This document shows, one piece after another, positions 25,060-33,027 of a stretch of 62,845 bases of DNA. Each line of letters opens with the position of its first letter. The first letter of the stretch is position 1. A model generated the notes under the pieces. It was given only the letters and a program-made list of their open reading frames with translations, searched no databases and was not told where the DNA came from. The position numbers were made by a program, and so were the translations under genes. Origin of the DNA: a virus; IMG/VR virus record IMGVR_UViG_3300032236_000207, positions 1 through 62,845 of that record. One strand, given 5' to 3'.

Positions 25060-25785
25060 TTAAGGTGTGCCACCGGCACTGACTGCGCCAGATATGATTA
25101 AGTTACCAGATGAATCTAATGATGCCACATTAGTTCCGTTGTAGTTAAAGTACAACTTTGTACCAGATGGAGTTACGTTCCACCCACCTGAGTTAGTGAT
25201 GTTAGTGGCGTTTGTTGCGTTTGTAGCGTTTGTAACCGCCGTGGTGTTAATTACCGCTACTACTTGTGCTGCGGTAGCCGCAGTAAACGAGCTTGTTCCG
25301 TTGCCATAAGCCAGACCTGTAAGAGTAGAAACCCCTGTACCGCCACCGCTTACTGGAAGGGCGCCCGAAATAGCAACAGCATAAGAAGTTGCGTTAACAA
25401 TATCCGTGCCGTTGGAGACTAAAACAACTTTAGTACCGTTAGCAACAGAAATACCAGTCTGTCCCGATACTTTGACTGTGACTTGCCCAGCCGAGGTGTT
25501 GTTATAAATAAAGTACAGTTTCTTATTGGACGGCACGATTAAGTTAGTGCTTGCTCCGCCTGTACCAGTCAACTCAATGAACATGTTACGGGCTGTAGCT
25601 GATGCCCCTTGGGACATTAACAGCGTGGTGTCCGTACCAGTAGAAACCGCTTGGGTTACATAGCCGGAAATGGCTTGCTCAAGGAGCGTGCCAATATTGA
25701 GGTTGTTGGTCGCGCCCCAGTTACCGGCTTGTTCGCCAGTGCCAGTAAGCTCTAAGGCTAGGTTGGTTGAATAGGTACTGCTCAT
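25060..25785 (-). CDS. tail-fibre-like protein
   Basis: 241 residues. It starts STYSTNLALELTGTGEQAGN followed by WGATNNLNIGTLLEQAISGY, a widespread fibre-stem opening. The middle is beta-rich. Around 180-195 it has an Asn-Ala-Thr triplet repeat (NATNATNATNIT), and the end (LDSSGNLIISGAVSAG) is like the stem just before an S74 domain. Its stop overlaps the start of the S74 gene, so the two may together replace one longer fibre. Confidence 0.7.
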   Translation of the reverse strand: MSSTYSTNLALELTGTGEQAGNWGATNNLNIGTLLEQAISGYVTQAVSTGTDTTLLMSQGASATARNMFIELTGTGGASTNLIVPSNKKLYFIYNNTSAGQVTVKVSGQTGISVANGTKVVLVSNGTDIVNATSYAVAISGALPVSGGGTGVSTLTGLAYGNGTSSFTAATAAQVVAVINTTAVTNATNATNATNITNSGGWNVTPSGTKLYFNYNGTNVASLDSSGNLIISGAVSAGGTP

Positions 25786-26168
25786 GTGTTACCTTTTGAA
25801 AGTTGGTCAAGTTTGGCTTCCAACTCCAACACCCGTTTGGACAACTGGATACAGGCCACCAAAGCCGCGCCGCCATAGTTTACAGAAAGTTTGCCGTCTT
25901 CACCAGTAATAACTGCTTGCTCCAACGCATTAAGTAAAGACTGAGCTGAGACACCAACCTCGGTGTTGCCATTTTCAATACGATCAAACACACCGTTTTT
26001 AACTTCCGCCAAACGCTCAACAAAGTCGGGTTTAACGTCACGCCAGTTTGTTTTTGTTCTTTCGTCAGAACTTGCTGAGAAAGAAGTTGCAGAAGCGGCA
26101 CCACTTACGGTCAACGTACCGCCAGATGGGGTAAACGTGTCTGATGCGTGGTTGGTCTGGATAGTCAT
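25782..26168 (-). CDS. near-standalone S74 intramolecular chaperone domain
   Basis: 128 residues. After about 30 residues of fibre stem comes SASSDERTKTNWRDV with the conserved Ser34-Asp35 cleavage site and the catalytic-dyad lysine (K39). It continues with EVGVSAQSLLNALEQAV, LSVNYGGAALVACIQL and a terminal coiled coil (RVLELEAKLDQL). S74 domains normally sit at the C terminus of long fibres, trimerise them and then cleave themselves off. Here the stem is very short, so it either acts in trans or tips a short fibre. Confidence 0.85.
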   Translation of the reverse strand: MTIQTNHASDTFTPSGGTLTVSGAASATSFSASSDERTKTNWRDVKPDFVERLAEVKNGVFDRIENGNTEVGVSAQSLLNALEQAVITGEDGKLSVNYGGAALVACIQLSKRVLELEAKLDQLSKGNT

Positions 26169-26170
26169 GT

Positions 26171-26440
26171 TTAAACGTCCGTTGCGCCAGCGTAGTCGGT
26201 GTAGGTTTTCAAAACCGCATAGATAGCAGGAATCAAGTCGCCCTTGAGGTCTTCTACACTGATGTAGTGTGCATTCTCTTTGATGGTTTGCATGTTGCCG
26301 TGACGGGCATCTGAATTTGCGTGGATAGCCACTTGGACTTGGATTTGGTCTTTAGTGCCAAAGTAGTTGGTTATACGGGCGTATGCCGTAGATGTAGCTT
26401 GCCCTGTGGTTGGGTTCACTGCGGTTATTTGTAAAGCCAT
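26171..26440 (-). CDS. hypothetical fibre-associated protein, 89 aa
   Basis: The product (MALQITAVNPTTGQATSTAY and following) is beta-rich in its first half and helical toward the end (LIPAIYAVLKTYTDYAGATD). Similar short proteins occur beside fibre genes in other phages, possibly as connectors or chaperones. No catalytic motif is seen. It sits 10 nt after the repeat-fibre gene. Confidence 0.6.
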   Translation of the reverse strand: MALQITAVNPTTGQATSTAYARITNYFGTKDQIQVQVAIHANSDARHGNMQTIKENAHYISVEDLKGDLIPAIYAVLKTYTDYAGATDV

Positions 26441-26450
26441 TTTTAACTCC

Positions 26451-28121
26451 TTAATAAGTCATTTCGGTTGATTCTGCCCTGCAGACCCAACGTATTGTTG
26501 TGGAAGCCTGCCCCGTAACTGTCACTGATAATCCGCCGTTTGTGGTGTCGGCAGATAGTGCGATTGTCCATGCGCTTGCGCCTGAGTCCTGTGCAATTGT
26601 ATTTACTACCGCAGTTCCCACAATAGCCGTTGTTCCTACGCCAGAACCGCGTTTAATAGCACATTCAAATGTCCATGCCTTTGTGTTACCCGCGCCCGTC
26701 ACGCCAGCAATAACAGAACCCCTAATGTAATAAGCAGAATTGTTGGGTAGGATTACTTGGTTTGTACCGCTTGCGGCAGATGAGTTACTTGTTAAAACAG
26801 TAGCAGTTGCGTCTGTTGTTTGTTTGGCAAGAACAAGTAAGCCAGCCTGAGAATATCCTAAAGTACCGCCCAAAGGTGAGAAGCAAGCCGCAAATATTGC
26901 GTTTCCTTCAACACTTCTGTCTGTTCCATATCTACCAGAAACAGTAGACATTGAAGCATTAGCATAGTTATATGTGCCACCAACAACAGTAGATGCAATT
27001 CCGTTTGCTTGATTACCAATACCGCCAGCAATAGTTGAATATGTATTACTAACAGTATTTGCATTTCCACCGCCAATAGTGGAGTAATTGCCTGTTGCTT
27101 GATTTTTATATCCAGCACTTACTGTTGACCAATCCCCACTAGCCACATTCCTGTTAGCCGCAGTACCAGCATCTCCACCACCACCGATAAAAGAATAAGA
27201 ACCCGTGGCTTGGTTGTTTCCTCCTCCTACTACTACTCCGTGAGGTGTGTAGAAAGATAGAGTGTTTGTAGATGAACCACTAGCGTTTTGGGATAGGGTT
27301 AGGGAAGTACCAGAAATTGCGGCAACATAAGTACCACTAGAAATAGAAGTACCTGAAATTAACTGCCCAACTTTTATAGATGCATTAGAACCGCTTAGAG
27401 TTACTGCGGTAGTAGCATTCATTGTTCCTGATTGCGTGGTTACCGCAGAACCAGAAGTTGCAGAATTTCCATACCCACCACCAATTAAGTTATAAAAACC
27501 AGCCGCAGTATTTAAATAACCAGCACCAATAAAAGAAAAATCATTATTTATTATGTTTTGTGTGCCACCACCAATAGATGCGTAAGCACCAGAGACAGTA
27601 CATCCATTGCCACCGCTTACAGAAGAATAAAATCCATTAGTTCTATTGTTTACGCCACCAGCAATTACAGCCCCACCACCACTTGCAACTTGGTTTGCAT
27701 TTCCCCTAGCAGTCTGCCAATCAACAGCATTAGCACCCCTAGCATTACCACCCGTAGCAGTAGAGTCTGTAGGCTGGGCTTGCAGGTTAATTGTTGAACC
27801 AGAGCGGGTTATATAAAGCCCGGTTACGGCTGAATAGTCACAGAATACGTTCTTTGTACCTGCGCCAAAGTTAACCAGCGAACCAGAATTGGACGAAGAA
27901 AGTACCGTATCTCTGGAAAGCGTTGTACCAGATGAGGTGTACGTACCGATACCGACTTCCCAGTTAGTGCCAGATTGGTCAGCAATTGTGTAATACGTTG
28001 TATTGGCGTTGCCAATAGCAGCAAAAGATTGATAGCCAGATACCGCGCCAGCAAGCGTGACTGTGCCAGTACCAGTTGTAGTGGTCGTTTCCTGTACGCG
28101 ATCTGCTAAAACAAGTGCCAT
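26451..28121 (-). CDS. tail fibre with YadA-head-like repeats
   Basis: 556 residues. The N terminus (LADRVQETTTTTGTGTVTLA) is a common fibre attachment region. From about residue 140 to 390 there are many 14-17-residue repeats of the form (V/I)(S/A)GGxxN.A.G.YS(S/T)(V/I), such as AVIAGGVNNRTNGFYSSVSG and STIAGGIGNQANGIASTVVG. This is the left-handed beta-roll pattern of trimeric adhesin heads. A typical beta region interrupts the repeats at about 230-290. The C-terminal 150 residues (NNSAYYIRGSVIAGVTGAGN) form a different beta domain. Likely a receptor-binding fibre. Confidence 0.8.
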   Translation of the reverse strand: MALVLADRVQETTTTTGTGTVTLAGAVSGYQSFAAIGNANTTYYTIADQSGTNWEVGIGTYTSSGTTLSRDTVLSSSNSGSLVNFGAGTKNVFCDYSAVTGLYITRSGSTINLQAQPTDSTATGGNARGANAVDWQTARGNANQVASGGGAVIAGGVNNRTNGFYSSVSGGNGCTVSGAYASIGGGTQNIINNDFSFIGAGYLNTAAGFYNLIGGGYGNSATSGSAVTTQSGTMNATTAVTLSGSNASIKVGQLISGTSISSGTYVAAISGTSLTLSQNASGSSTNTLSFYTPHGVVVGGGNNQATGSYSFIGGGGDAGTAANRNVASGDWSTVSAGYKNQATGNYSTIGGGNANTVSNTYSTIAGGIGNQANGIASTVVGGTYNYANASMSTVSGRYGTDRSVEGNAIFAACFSPLGGTLGYSQAGLLVLAKQTTDATATVLTSNSSAASGTNQVILPNNSAYYIRGSVIAGVTGAGNTKAWTFECAIKRGSGVGTTAIVGTAVVNTIAQDSGASAWTIALSADTTNGGLSVTVTGQASTTIRWVCRAESTEMTY

Positions 28122-28132
28122 AATTTATTCCT

Positions 28133-28930
28133 TTAGGGCGTCTGGATTGTAGTCCAGTTGGGTGTTTGTGTGGTAGAAATTGAAGCCCAGCTTGGTGTCT
28201 GTACGGTCGGTATTGGATTCCAATACGCGGGGTAAACGCTTCCAACAGAACCCGTGGCGTACACACTGATTAGAGCCGGGCTATTTTTAATTGTCACCGA
28301 GCCCACTGATCCAGTGGCATAGACCCCAGATAAGGTAATCAAACGATCCGCTGAAACTGTACCAACCGCGCCAGTACCTGTAACGCCTGTTTTTAGAACA
28401 CCCGCAGAACCTGTAGCAAAATTACCGGTCAGGGCAGGGGAATTCCTTGGAGATACTGTACCAATTCCAGCAGTAGAAGAAACTCCAGTGAGTGCTTCCG
28501 TCGAGTTGGGGGTATCTGTACCAACAGAACCTGTGGCGCTAACGCCTGTTAAATTGACGTTAACACTAGCAATACTAGTAACCGTACCAACCGCTCCTGT
28601 GGCTGATACTCCAGTCAATCCTTGGGACGCTATAACAGAACCTACAGCTCCAGTAGAAAAAACTCCCGTAAGTGCGACGGATATTGCTTGAGAGCTAGTT
28701 ACATTCCCTACTGCGCCTGTGGCTGTATTACCTGTTATAGCTAAATTTATAGAGGCAGTTGCAGACCCAACTGAACCCGTTGCGGATACCCCAGACAGCG
28801 TTTGACTGCTGTCCCCCATAACCACATTTCCAACTGCCCCGGTCGCGGCATTGCCTGTTAGCCCAACACTAACAACTAACGCCCCCGTATCAGAAAACGG
28901 GGCGCCGCTAAACGGGACAAGACCGAACAT
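28133..28930 (-). CDS. fibre/appendage protein built of about eleven LTGVxATGxVG repeats
   Basis: 265 residues. Residues about 22-235 are eleven copies of a 16-22-residue unit whose core is (A/G)LTG(V/N)xATG(A/S)VGxV, ending in SVYATGSVGSVY. The last 30 residues are Trp/Pro/Thr-rich (WNPIPTVQTPSWASIS). Regular Gly-Val spacing suggests a beta-solenoid or collagen-like extended stalk. The start codon sits at the foot of a hairpin that exposes the ribosome binding site. Confidence 0.7.
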   Translation of the reverse strand: MFGLVPFSGAPFSDTGALVVSVGLTGNAATGAVGNVVMGDSSQTLSGVSATGSVGSATASINLAITGNTATGAVGNVTSSQAISVALTGVFSTGAVGSVIASQGLTGVSATGAVGTVTSIASVNVNLTGVSATGSVGTDTPNSTEALTGVSSTAGIGTVSPRNSPALTGNFATGSAGVLKTGVTGTGAVGTVSADRLITLSGVYATGSVGSVTIKNSPALISVYATGSVGSVYPAYWNPIPTVQTPSWASISTTQTPNWTTIQTP

Positions 28931-28949
28931 TAGCTACCTCCGTAGCTAA
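28930..28949 (-). promoter_or_regulatory. ribosome-binding-site hairpin
   Basis: On the minus strand TTAGCTAC (28949-28942), loop GGAG (28941-28938), GTAGCTAA (28937-28930) form a perfect 8-bp stem whose loop is the Shine-Dalgarno core. The last A of the stem is the first base of the ATG of the repeat-fibre gene. It may tune translation of this gene. Confidence 0.7.
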
Positions 28950-28952
28950 GTT

Positions 28953-29414
28953 TTATGCCAAACGAAGCAACGCGTTGGTTGAGTCGTTAGTAGGCATTGT
29001 CAGGGTAAAAGTACCTGCGGTAATGGTTTGTGAACCGAACGTGTGAACGCTAACAGCCTTGTTTGACTGAGTAGAGTTATAGATCAATACAGCGTTAAAA
29101 GCTGTAGAAAGGGTCACGTTGGTGTAAACGATTGAAGCAGATGGTGTGATGAATGCAGTAGTGCTGCTCGATGATGGAGCAGTACCAAACGTAACAGTAA
29201 CGCCACCAGCAGTGTAGTTAGTACCTGTAACTTCGTTAGTTGAAGAATACGCAGTGGTAGTCGAGTCAACAGTCGCGGTAGTTACATACAAAGCTGCTTT
29301 AAATGTGTCCGCAGTACCTGCTGTGTGGGCAGGGATACCGGTTGCGTTGAACGCGTGGACAGCATTGAACAAGTCAACCTTGAACGATGTGCACATTGCT
29401 TGGGTATTAGCCAT
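28953..29414 (-). CDS. structural protein, paralogue of the 29619 gene
   Basis: 153 residues. Shared features with the 29619-30044 product include TFKAALYVTTATVDSTTTAY versus TFKIALYTNSATLDATTTAY, then a conserved GxNYxAGGxTxT, a Tyr/Phe-rich middle, and endings NDSTNALLRLA versus TNSSAIIRIA. Beta-rich, with no catalytic motif. Its position among fibre and connector genes suggests a minor tail or head-surface component. Confidence 0.7.
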   Translation of the reverse strand: MANTQAMCTSFKVDLFNAVHAFNATGIPAHTAGTADTFKAALYVTTATVDSTTTAYSSTNEVTGTNYTAGGVTVTFGTAPSSSSTTAFITPSASIVYTNVTLSTAFNAVLIYNSTQSNKAVSVHTFGSQTITAGTFTLTMPTNDSTNALLRLA

Positions 29415-29424
29415 GATATTTCCT

Positions 29425-29619
29425 TTAAGCCAAAGATGCCGCCACTGGCGTGCCGATTACGGAACGCTTAAGTTCCATGTGAACTGAGCGATGAACAAGT
29501 TCACCGTTTAACCAATACTCTACCCATGAGGTAGTTTCGTTTTCGTTGTCGAGTGAACCTTCCTTCTTTTCCAGAAGAGAGTCATCCATTTCGCCGTGAA
29601 TTGTGTTAATAAGTGCCAT
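29425..29619 (-). CDS. hypothetical protein, 64 aa, between two paralogues
   Basis: An acidic small protein (HGEMDDSLLEKKEGSLDNEN, then WVEYWLNGELVHRSVHMELK). It lies between the two paralogous structural genes and its start overlaps the stop of the upstream one by 1 nt. Function is unknown. Confidence 0.6.
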   Translation of the reverse strand: MALINTIHGEMDDSLLEKKEGSLDNENETTSWVEYWLNGELVHRSVHMELKRSVIGTPVAASLA

Positions 29620-30044
29620 TACGCTATCCTTATGATTGCTGAAGAGTTTGTAATTGCTGGGAATTGTACGGTGAACGTGCTAGTACTTGACTTGTCATTT
29701 CCAAAATCAAGCACGCAAACTGCTGGGTTGCCACCGCCGCTTTGATAAATCAATGCACCCCGTGCAGTTATCGCACCAGTCCATGCCACATTGTTAAACG
29801 AAATGTAGGCTGTAGTTCCAGTTGCCCCCACAGTCGGCACTTGCGTGATTGTCAAAGTTTGTCCACCAGCAGCATAGTTTCCTCCAGACGCTTCTCCTGT
29901 AGCGGTGTAAGCCGTTGTGGTTGCATCTAGGGTTGCTGAGTTTGTGTAGAGCGCGATCTTGAATGTGCCAGACGTAAAGTTAAACGTGCCATTCATCAAG
30001 CCCGTTTTAAACACATTACATGCGTAGTTGCCTGTAAAAGCCAT
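29619..30044 (-). CDS. structural protein, paralogue of the 28953 gene
   Basis: 141 residues with the same fold pattern as the 28953-29414 product: opening ACNVFKTGLMNGTFNF, the TFKIALYTNSATLDATTTAY block and the aliphatic, positively charged end. Overlaps the stop of the adaptor gene by 1 nt and the next small gene by 1 nt. The two copies arose by duplication and have diverged strongly, so they may form a heteromeric structure. Confidence 0.7.
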   Translation of the reverse strand: MAFTGNYACNVFKTGLMNGTFNFTSGTFKIALYTNSATLDATTTAYTATGEASGGNYAAGGQTLTITQVPTVGATGTTAYISFNNVAWTGAITARGALIYQSGGGNPAVCVLDFGNDKSSTSTFTVQFPAITNSSAIIRIA

Positions 30045-30730
30045 CAGGTCACCGCCTGTCTATATTGACCAGAACGATACGCATCCTGACGCTCCAGACC
30101 ATCTCCAAGGCGTTTAGCCAAGGCTAATGCTTCTTTGTACTTTGTATCGTACAGAGTAATGATGTCTTGTTCGCCCTTCATGTATGTATAGGCTTCAACC
30201 AGTGAGCCATACAAAAGGACAGTATCAAAGTTATCGCCCAGCCATGTTGTTGTAGCTGTAGTGATTGACTCTGGGTAGTAGTAATAGTGCAACTCTACGT
30301 TATAGGACGCATCGGGAGTTGGACCAAGAATAAATGTTAACTCTGCGGCGTTGCTTGATTGGGGGCCAAACAATGCGTAATATTTTGGTGCGCCCAAATC
30401 CGTTGGGTTTGGATACGCTTCACGCATGAAGTTAACGTCTTTGTTTAGCAAGTAGGTATATGAACCATCGGTGCCAACGTAGGCGAGTGAATACGTAGCT
30501 AAGAAATCTGCAGGGCAGTTTAGGTATTTGTTGTTATACGCTAAAACCCCAGTCACGTTTTTACGTAACGAAGGAAATTGAATCGTGTTGTAAATACGCT
30601 GTTCAGCTTGTTGGATAAAGCGATTCAACTGGGTCGTTGAAGACACAGTAGTGCCGTCCGCCAAAGTGGTAGACGGAAACGTATTCTCGGTATACGTCTG
30701 AATCGCTGTTATCAACTCGCTGTAGTTCAC
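30044..30730 (-). CDS. phage adaptor-like protein
   Basis: 228 residues from a GTG that overlaps the previous TGA. It contains TQLNRFIQQAEQRIYNTIQF, YLNCPADFLATYSLAYVG, AELTFILGPTPDASYNVEL and a helical end with KYKEALALAKRLGDGLERQD. This series is characteristic of the DUF6682-type phage adaptor proteins that join portal and tail. It is the second connector-like gene here, with the gp4-like protein at 31622. Confidence 0.7.
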   Translation of the reverse strand: MNYSELITAIQTYTENTFPSTTLADGTTVSSTTQLNRFIQQAEQRIYNTIQFPSLRKNVTGVLAYNNKYLNCPADFLATYSLAYVGTDGSYTYLLNKDVNFMREAYPNPTDLGAPKYYALFGPQSSNAAELTFILGPTPDASYNVELHYYYYPESITTATTTWLGDNFDTVLLYGSLVEAYTYMKGEQDIITLYDTKYKEALALAKRLGDGLERQDAYRSGQYRQAVT

Positions 30731-30981
30731 GCCATCGGTCCTCTAGACATAGTGCCTTTAGTGGCGCAACCGGTACCACGCATTTTGATACCGTCGGTCT
30801 TGATGGGTTCGTTACCAGCAGATTTGCTGATGTACCCAATGGTCATATCAACATCGTTGCCTTTGCTCAAGTTGTCACCAAAGCCGGGGTTAGTACCATC
30901 TTTGTAGCCAAGTTCAACTTGACCACCAGACATAGTGTGGGGCTTTGCGTACTTAGACGCAGGCAAATTATTTTTAGCCAT
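30727..30981 (-). CDS. small virion-associated protein with C-terminal Gly/Lys tag
   Basis: 84 residues (KYAKPHTMSGGQVELGYKDG, then TDGIKMRGTGCATKGTMSRG at the end). The C-terminal MRGTGxATKGTxxRGPMA segment is a motif I know from many small phage structural proteins and is related to the DG(I/V)AxKGKTKG tag in the 33.5-35.2 kb cluster. Role unknown; presumably packaged with or bound to the head or connector. Confidence 0.65.
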   Translation of the reverse strand: MAKNNLPASKYAKPHTMSGGQVELGYKDGTNPGFGDNLSKGNDVDMTIGYISKSAGNEPIKTDGIKMRGTGCATKGTMSRGPMA

Positions 30982-31181
30982 TACTTGCTCCCTTGGTTTT
31001 TGACGCGAGCCATATTGCGACCCATAGCTTTCATCATGTCGGTTGTTACGCCGCCCTTTTTGAGTGTGAGCTTAGTGCCCTTGCCACCCTTGTGTTCTTG
31101 CTTATCATGCTGCTTGAAAGCCTTTTTGATGAGGGCTTTGTCTTGCGCCATGTCAGCTTTGCTAGATTCCATTTTTGCCAT
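30981..31181 (-). CDS. small basic virion-associated protein, 66 aa
   Basis: I use the ATG at 31181, 6 nt after GGAG; a TTG two codons earlier is less likely. The product is Lys-rich (KALIKKAFKQHDKQEHKGGK, then TLKKGGVTTDMMKAMGRNMA) with a charged N-terminal helix and a Gly-Lys middle. Its stop overlaps the next start (TAATG). Probably a nucleic-acid-binding or head-bound protein, by composition only. Confidence 0.6.
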   Translation of the reverse strand: MAKMESSKADMAQDKALIKKAFKQHDKQEHKGGKGTKLTLKKGGVTTDMMKAMGRNMARVKNQGSK

Positions 31182-31190
31182 TTTCAACTC

Positions 31191-31619
31191 CTACGTTGTT
31201 GCTATCGTAACTGTACCAAGTTGCACCACTAAAGCCAAGTTATTTGGCGTCAACGCTGCATCAAAACCTGCCGCCCCGCCAACAGGGTTCCAACCCCATT
31301 GAAAGATTCGGCTACCACCTTCATTCGTTCCAACCCCAGTCGGCCCTGTGCCGCCATTAGGATTTGTCTGCACTCCGCTTGTTCCAGAAAGAACATAGCT
31401 TCTATCTGGCCGTGGACTGCGCAATGCTTGCGGATCATCCACTGGGTACATACCCAACTGCAACTGCGGATGGTCTGGGTCCCAACATTCAGGGCACACC
31501 AGCAAGTCATAGTTCTTAGTCTTGATGATCTCTCGCTTAAGAACCTTTAACTTAAACCGCTGACCACAGCGGTCACACTCCGAAATCGCATATTTGCCAG
31601 AAGCAAAACGATTACCCAC
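31191..31619 (-). CDS. zinc-ribbon virion-associated protein
   Basis: 142 residues from a GTG preceded by GGGAGG. The N-terminal half is a zinc ribbon with CDRC (residues 15-18) and CPEC (42-45), followed by the motif HPQLQLGMYPVDDPQALRSP found in other environmental phages. The tail is Gly/Thr-rich. It is encoded beside the connector and could bind DNA or a head-tail joint protein. Confidence 0.75.
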   Translation of the reverse strand: MGNRFASGKYAISECDRCGQRFKLKVLKREIIKTKNYDLLVCPECWDPDHPQLQLGMYPVDDPQALRSPRPDRSYVLSGTSGVQTNPNGGTGPTGVGTNEGGSRIFQWGWNPVGGAAGFDAALTPNNLALVVQLGTVTIATT

Positions 31620-31621
31620 GA

Positions 31622-32566
31622 CTACCTCCCAATGTAGGTTTGTCTAGGAACCAAACGCAAAGCCGCCTTTTCGTGATCTTCGTACGCTGCCAGTTCCCAA
31701 GCCTCGTCGTATTGTTGTTTCAATAAACCAATTCGCTCCATGCCCTGCGGAATTTTGCCCGCGATGTAGTACGACAGACCGGCTGCCATGCAAGGAATAA
31801 ATCTAAATGGAACGTCCATGATGTTCACACCGCCACCAGCATCCTGTGTGCGGCGTAGACGCCAATAGGCAAATGTGTATTGTTGCGCGCTATCAGGCGT
31901 AGGCCAAACAGTTATGGCTGGTACTTGTTGCCAGTACACGGTATCACCAGAAGTATGCGCCACAGCTATTGTATTTTGTTGTCCACGGAAACAGTTGTAC
32001 AAAGTGCCTGTAACTGCGTTGTCGTCCTGCGTGATATAGCCGTAGTTAATCACTTCTGAACCAATCTTTACGAAGCCAGATGCGGGTAAACCCGTAACAT
32101 CGCTCAACGAAATAGATGCAGAAGAACTTGTAATTGTTGCGGTTAGCGTAGAAGCAATAGGGCTGGTCTGCCCGTTATAACGCTGAATCCAGACTTGAAT
32201 AGGTCTGGCTTGTTGAATTTTGTTAGGAATCGTAGCGTAGGTAGAGACACTGATACGCGTAATGGTCAAGTCGGCCTGAGTCGCAGTGTTGTTTGCGCCC
32301 GTGCGTATGACATGCTCAAGCAAGTCAATAGTGTCGTTCGGCAAAGCATAAGTGTTCTGCCCCTGCACCAGATCAATAGTTCCCGGCTCAATCGTCCATA
32401 GATTGATGCCTCGGTTTGCCCAATCAGCAAACATGATGTTAAGACTACGACGAGCTGTGCGCAGGTCGTAGCCAGTGCGAAGTTCACTACCGGCGCGTTC
32501 AAACGCCTCCTCGACCAACTCAGAGAGGTCGAGGTTAAACGATACTGCGCCGGATGTGTTTGCCAT
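31622..32566 (-). CDS. gp4-like head-tail connector / tail accessory protein
   Basis: 314 residues. The helical N terminus SELVEEAFERAGSELRTGYD, then RTARRSLNIMFADWANRGIN and LWTIEPGTIDLVQGQNTYAL, matches P22 gp4 and T7 gp11-type connector proteins that bind beneath the portal ring. The middle has an inserted beta region with SEVINYGYI and LYNCFRGQQ (a fibre-like insertion seen in several phages). The end is helical. The call fits its position between adaptor and head-associated genes. Confidence 0.75.
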   Translation of the reverse strand: MANTSGAVSFNLDLSELVEEAFERAGSELRTGYDLRTARRSLNIMFADWANRGINLWTIEPGTIDLVQGQNTYALPNDTIDLLEHVIRTGANNTATQADLTITRISVSTYATIPNKIQQARPIQVWIQRYNGQTSPIASTLTATITSSSASISLSDVTGLPASGFVKIGSEVINYGYITQDDNAVTGTLYNCFRGQQNTIAVAHTSGDTVYWQQVPAITVWPTPDSAQQYTFAYWRLRRTQDAGGGVNIMDVPFRFIPCMAAGLSYYIAGKIPQGMERIGLLKQQYDEAWELAAYEDHEKAALRLVPRQTYIGR

Positions 32567-32841
32567 TATTTGGCTTTCTTCTTACGGGTTGAGGTTTCTT
32601 CAACAACTTCTTCTGCAGCGAAATGAGCTTCGACTTCCTCAGGAGTTGGTTCAACTACATCAGGGGGAGTTTCAGCTACAACTTCTTCAACCACAGGGGC
32701 TGGGGTAGGTGCCAACTTAGCAAGCAGAGCCTCTACATCGGCTGGCATTACGCCAGATGCGTTCACATGCACAGTTGCATACATGTTCAAACTTGCCAAT
32801 AGCAAATCGGCTTCGGCTTGGGTTACGTTAAGTGCTGACAT
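32566..32841 (-). CDS. hypothetical acidic protein, 91 aa
   Basis: The first 45 residues (NVTQAEADLLLASLNMYATV) are helical. The next part is a Pro/Glu/Val-rich low-complexity region (PTPAPVVEEVVAETPPDVVE), and the end is a basic RKKKAK. It could be a flexible linker or decoration tether. A good ribosome binding site (AAAGGA) precedes the ATG. Function unknown. Confidence 0.6.
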   Translation of the reverse strand: MSALNVTQAEADLLLASLNMYATVHVNASGVMPADVEALLAKLAPTPAPVVEEVVAETPPDVVEPTPEEVEAHFAAEEVVEETSTRKKKAK

Positions 32842-32850
32842 GATTTTCCT

Positions 32851-33027
32851 TTACTTTTTTAAACCTTTGAGAGTCTCGGCTAGACGAGCTCGTTGACCCA
32901 TCTTGCCGGGGGCTTTGGCTGCTTTTGCCAATTTCGCGGCGGGAATCGCTTTCCCTTTTTTCACACCAAGCTGTGAGCGCAGAGCGCCGGGTTTCTTGAT
33001 TGCGTTTTGAATCCATTTTTCAGCCAT
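32851..33027 (-). CDS. small basic virion-associated protein, 58 aa
   Basis: Starts at the ATG at 33027, which overlaps the stop of the upstream gene (TAATG). The protein begins MAEKWIQNAIKKPGALRSQL, continues with Lys/Ala repeats and ends QRARLAETLKGLKK. Such Lys/Ala-rich peptides are common among head genes of environmental phages. The frame is preferred over an overlapping one with the same length because of the coupling and composition. Confidence 0.7.
   Translation of the reverse strand: MAEKWIQNAIKKPGALRSQLGVKKGKAIPAAKLAKAAKAPGKMGQRARLAETLKGLKK

Noticed and set aside
32828-33016. 62-codon minus-strand frame (Ser/Arg/Lys-rich)
   Set aside because: The coupled frame 32851-33027 gives a better protein with a TAATG start and a good fit to small head proteins.
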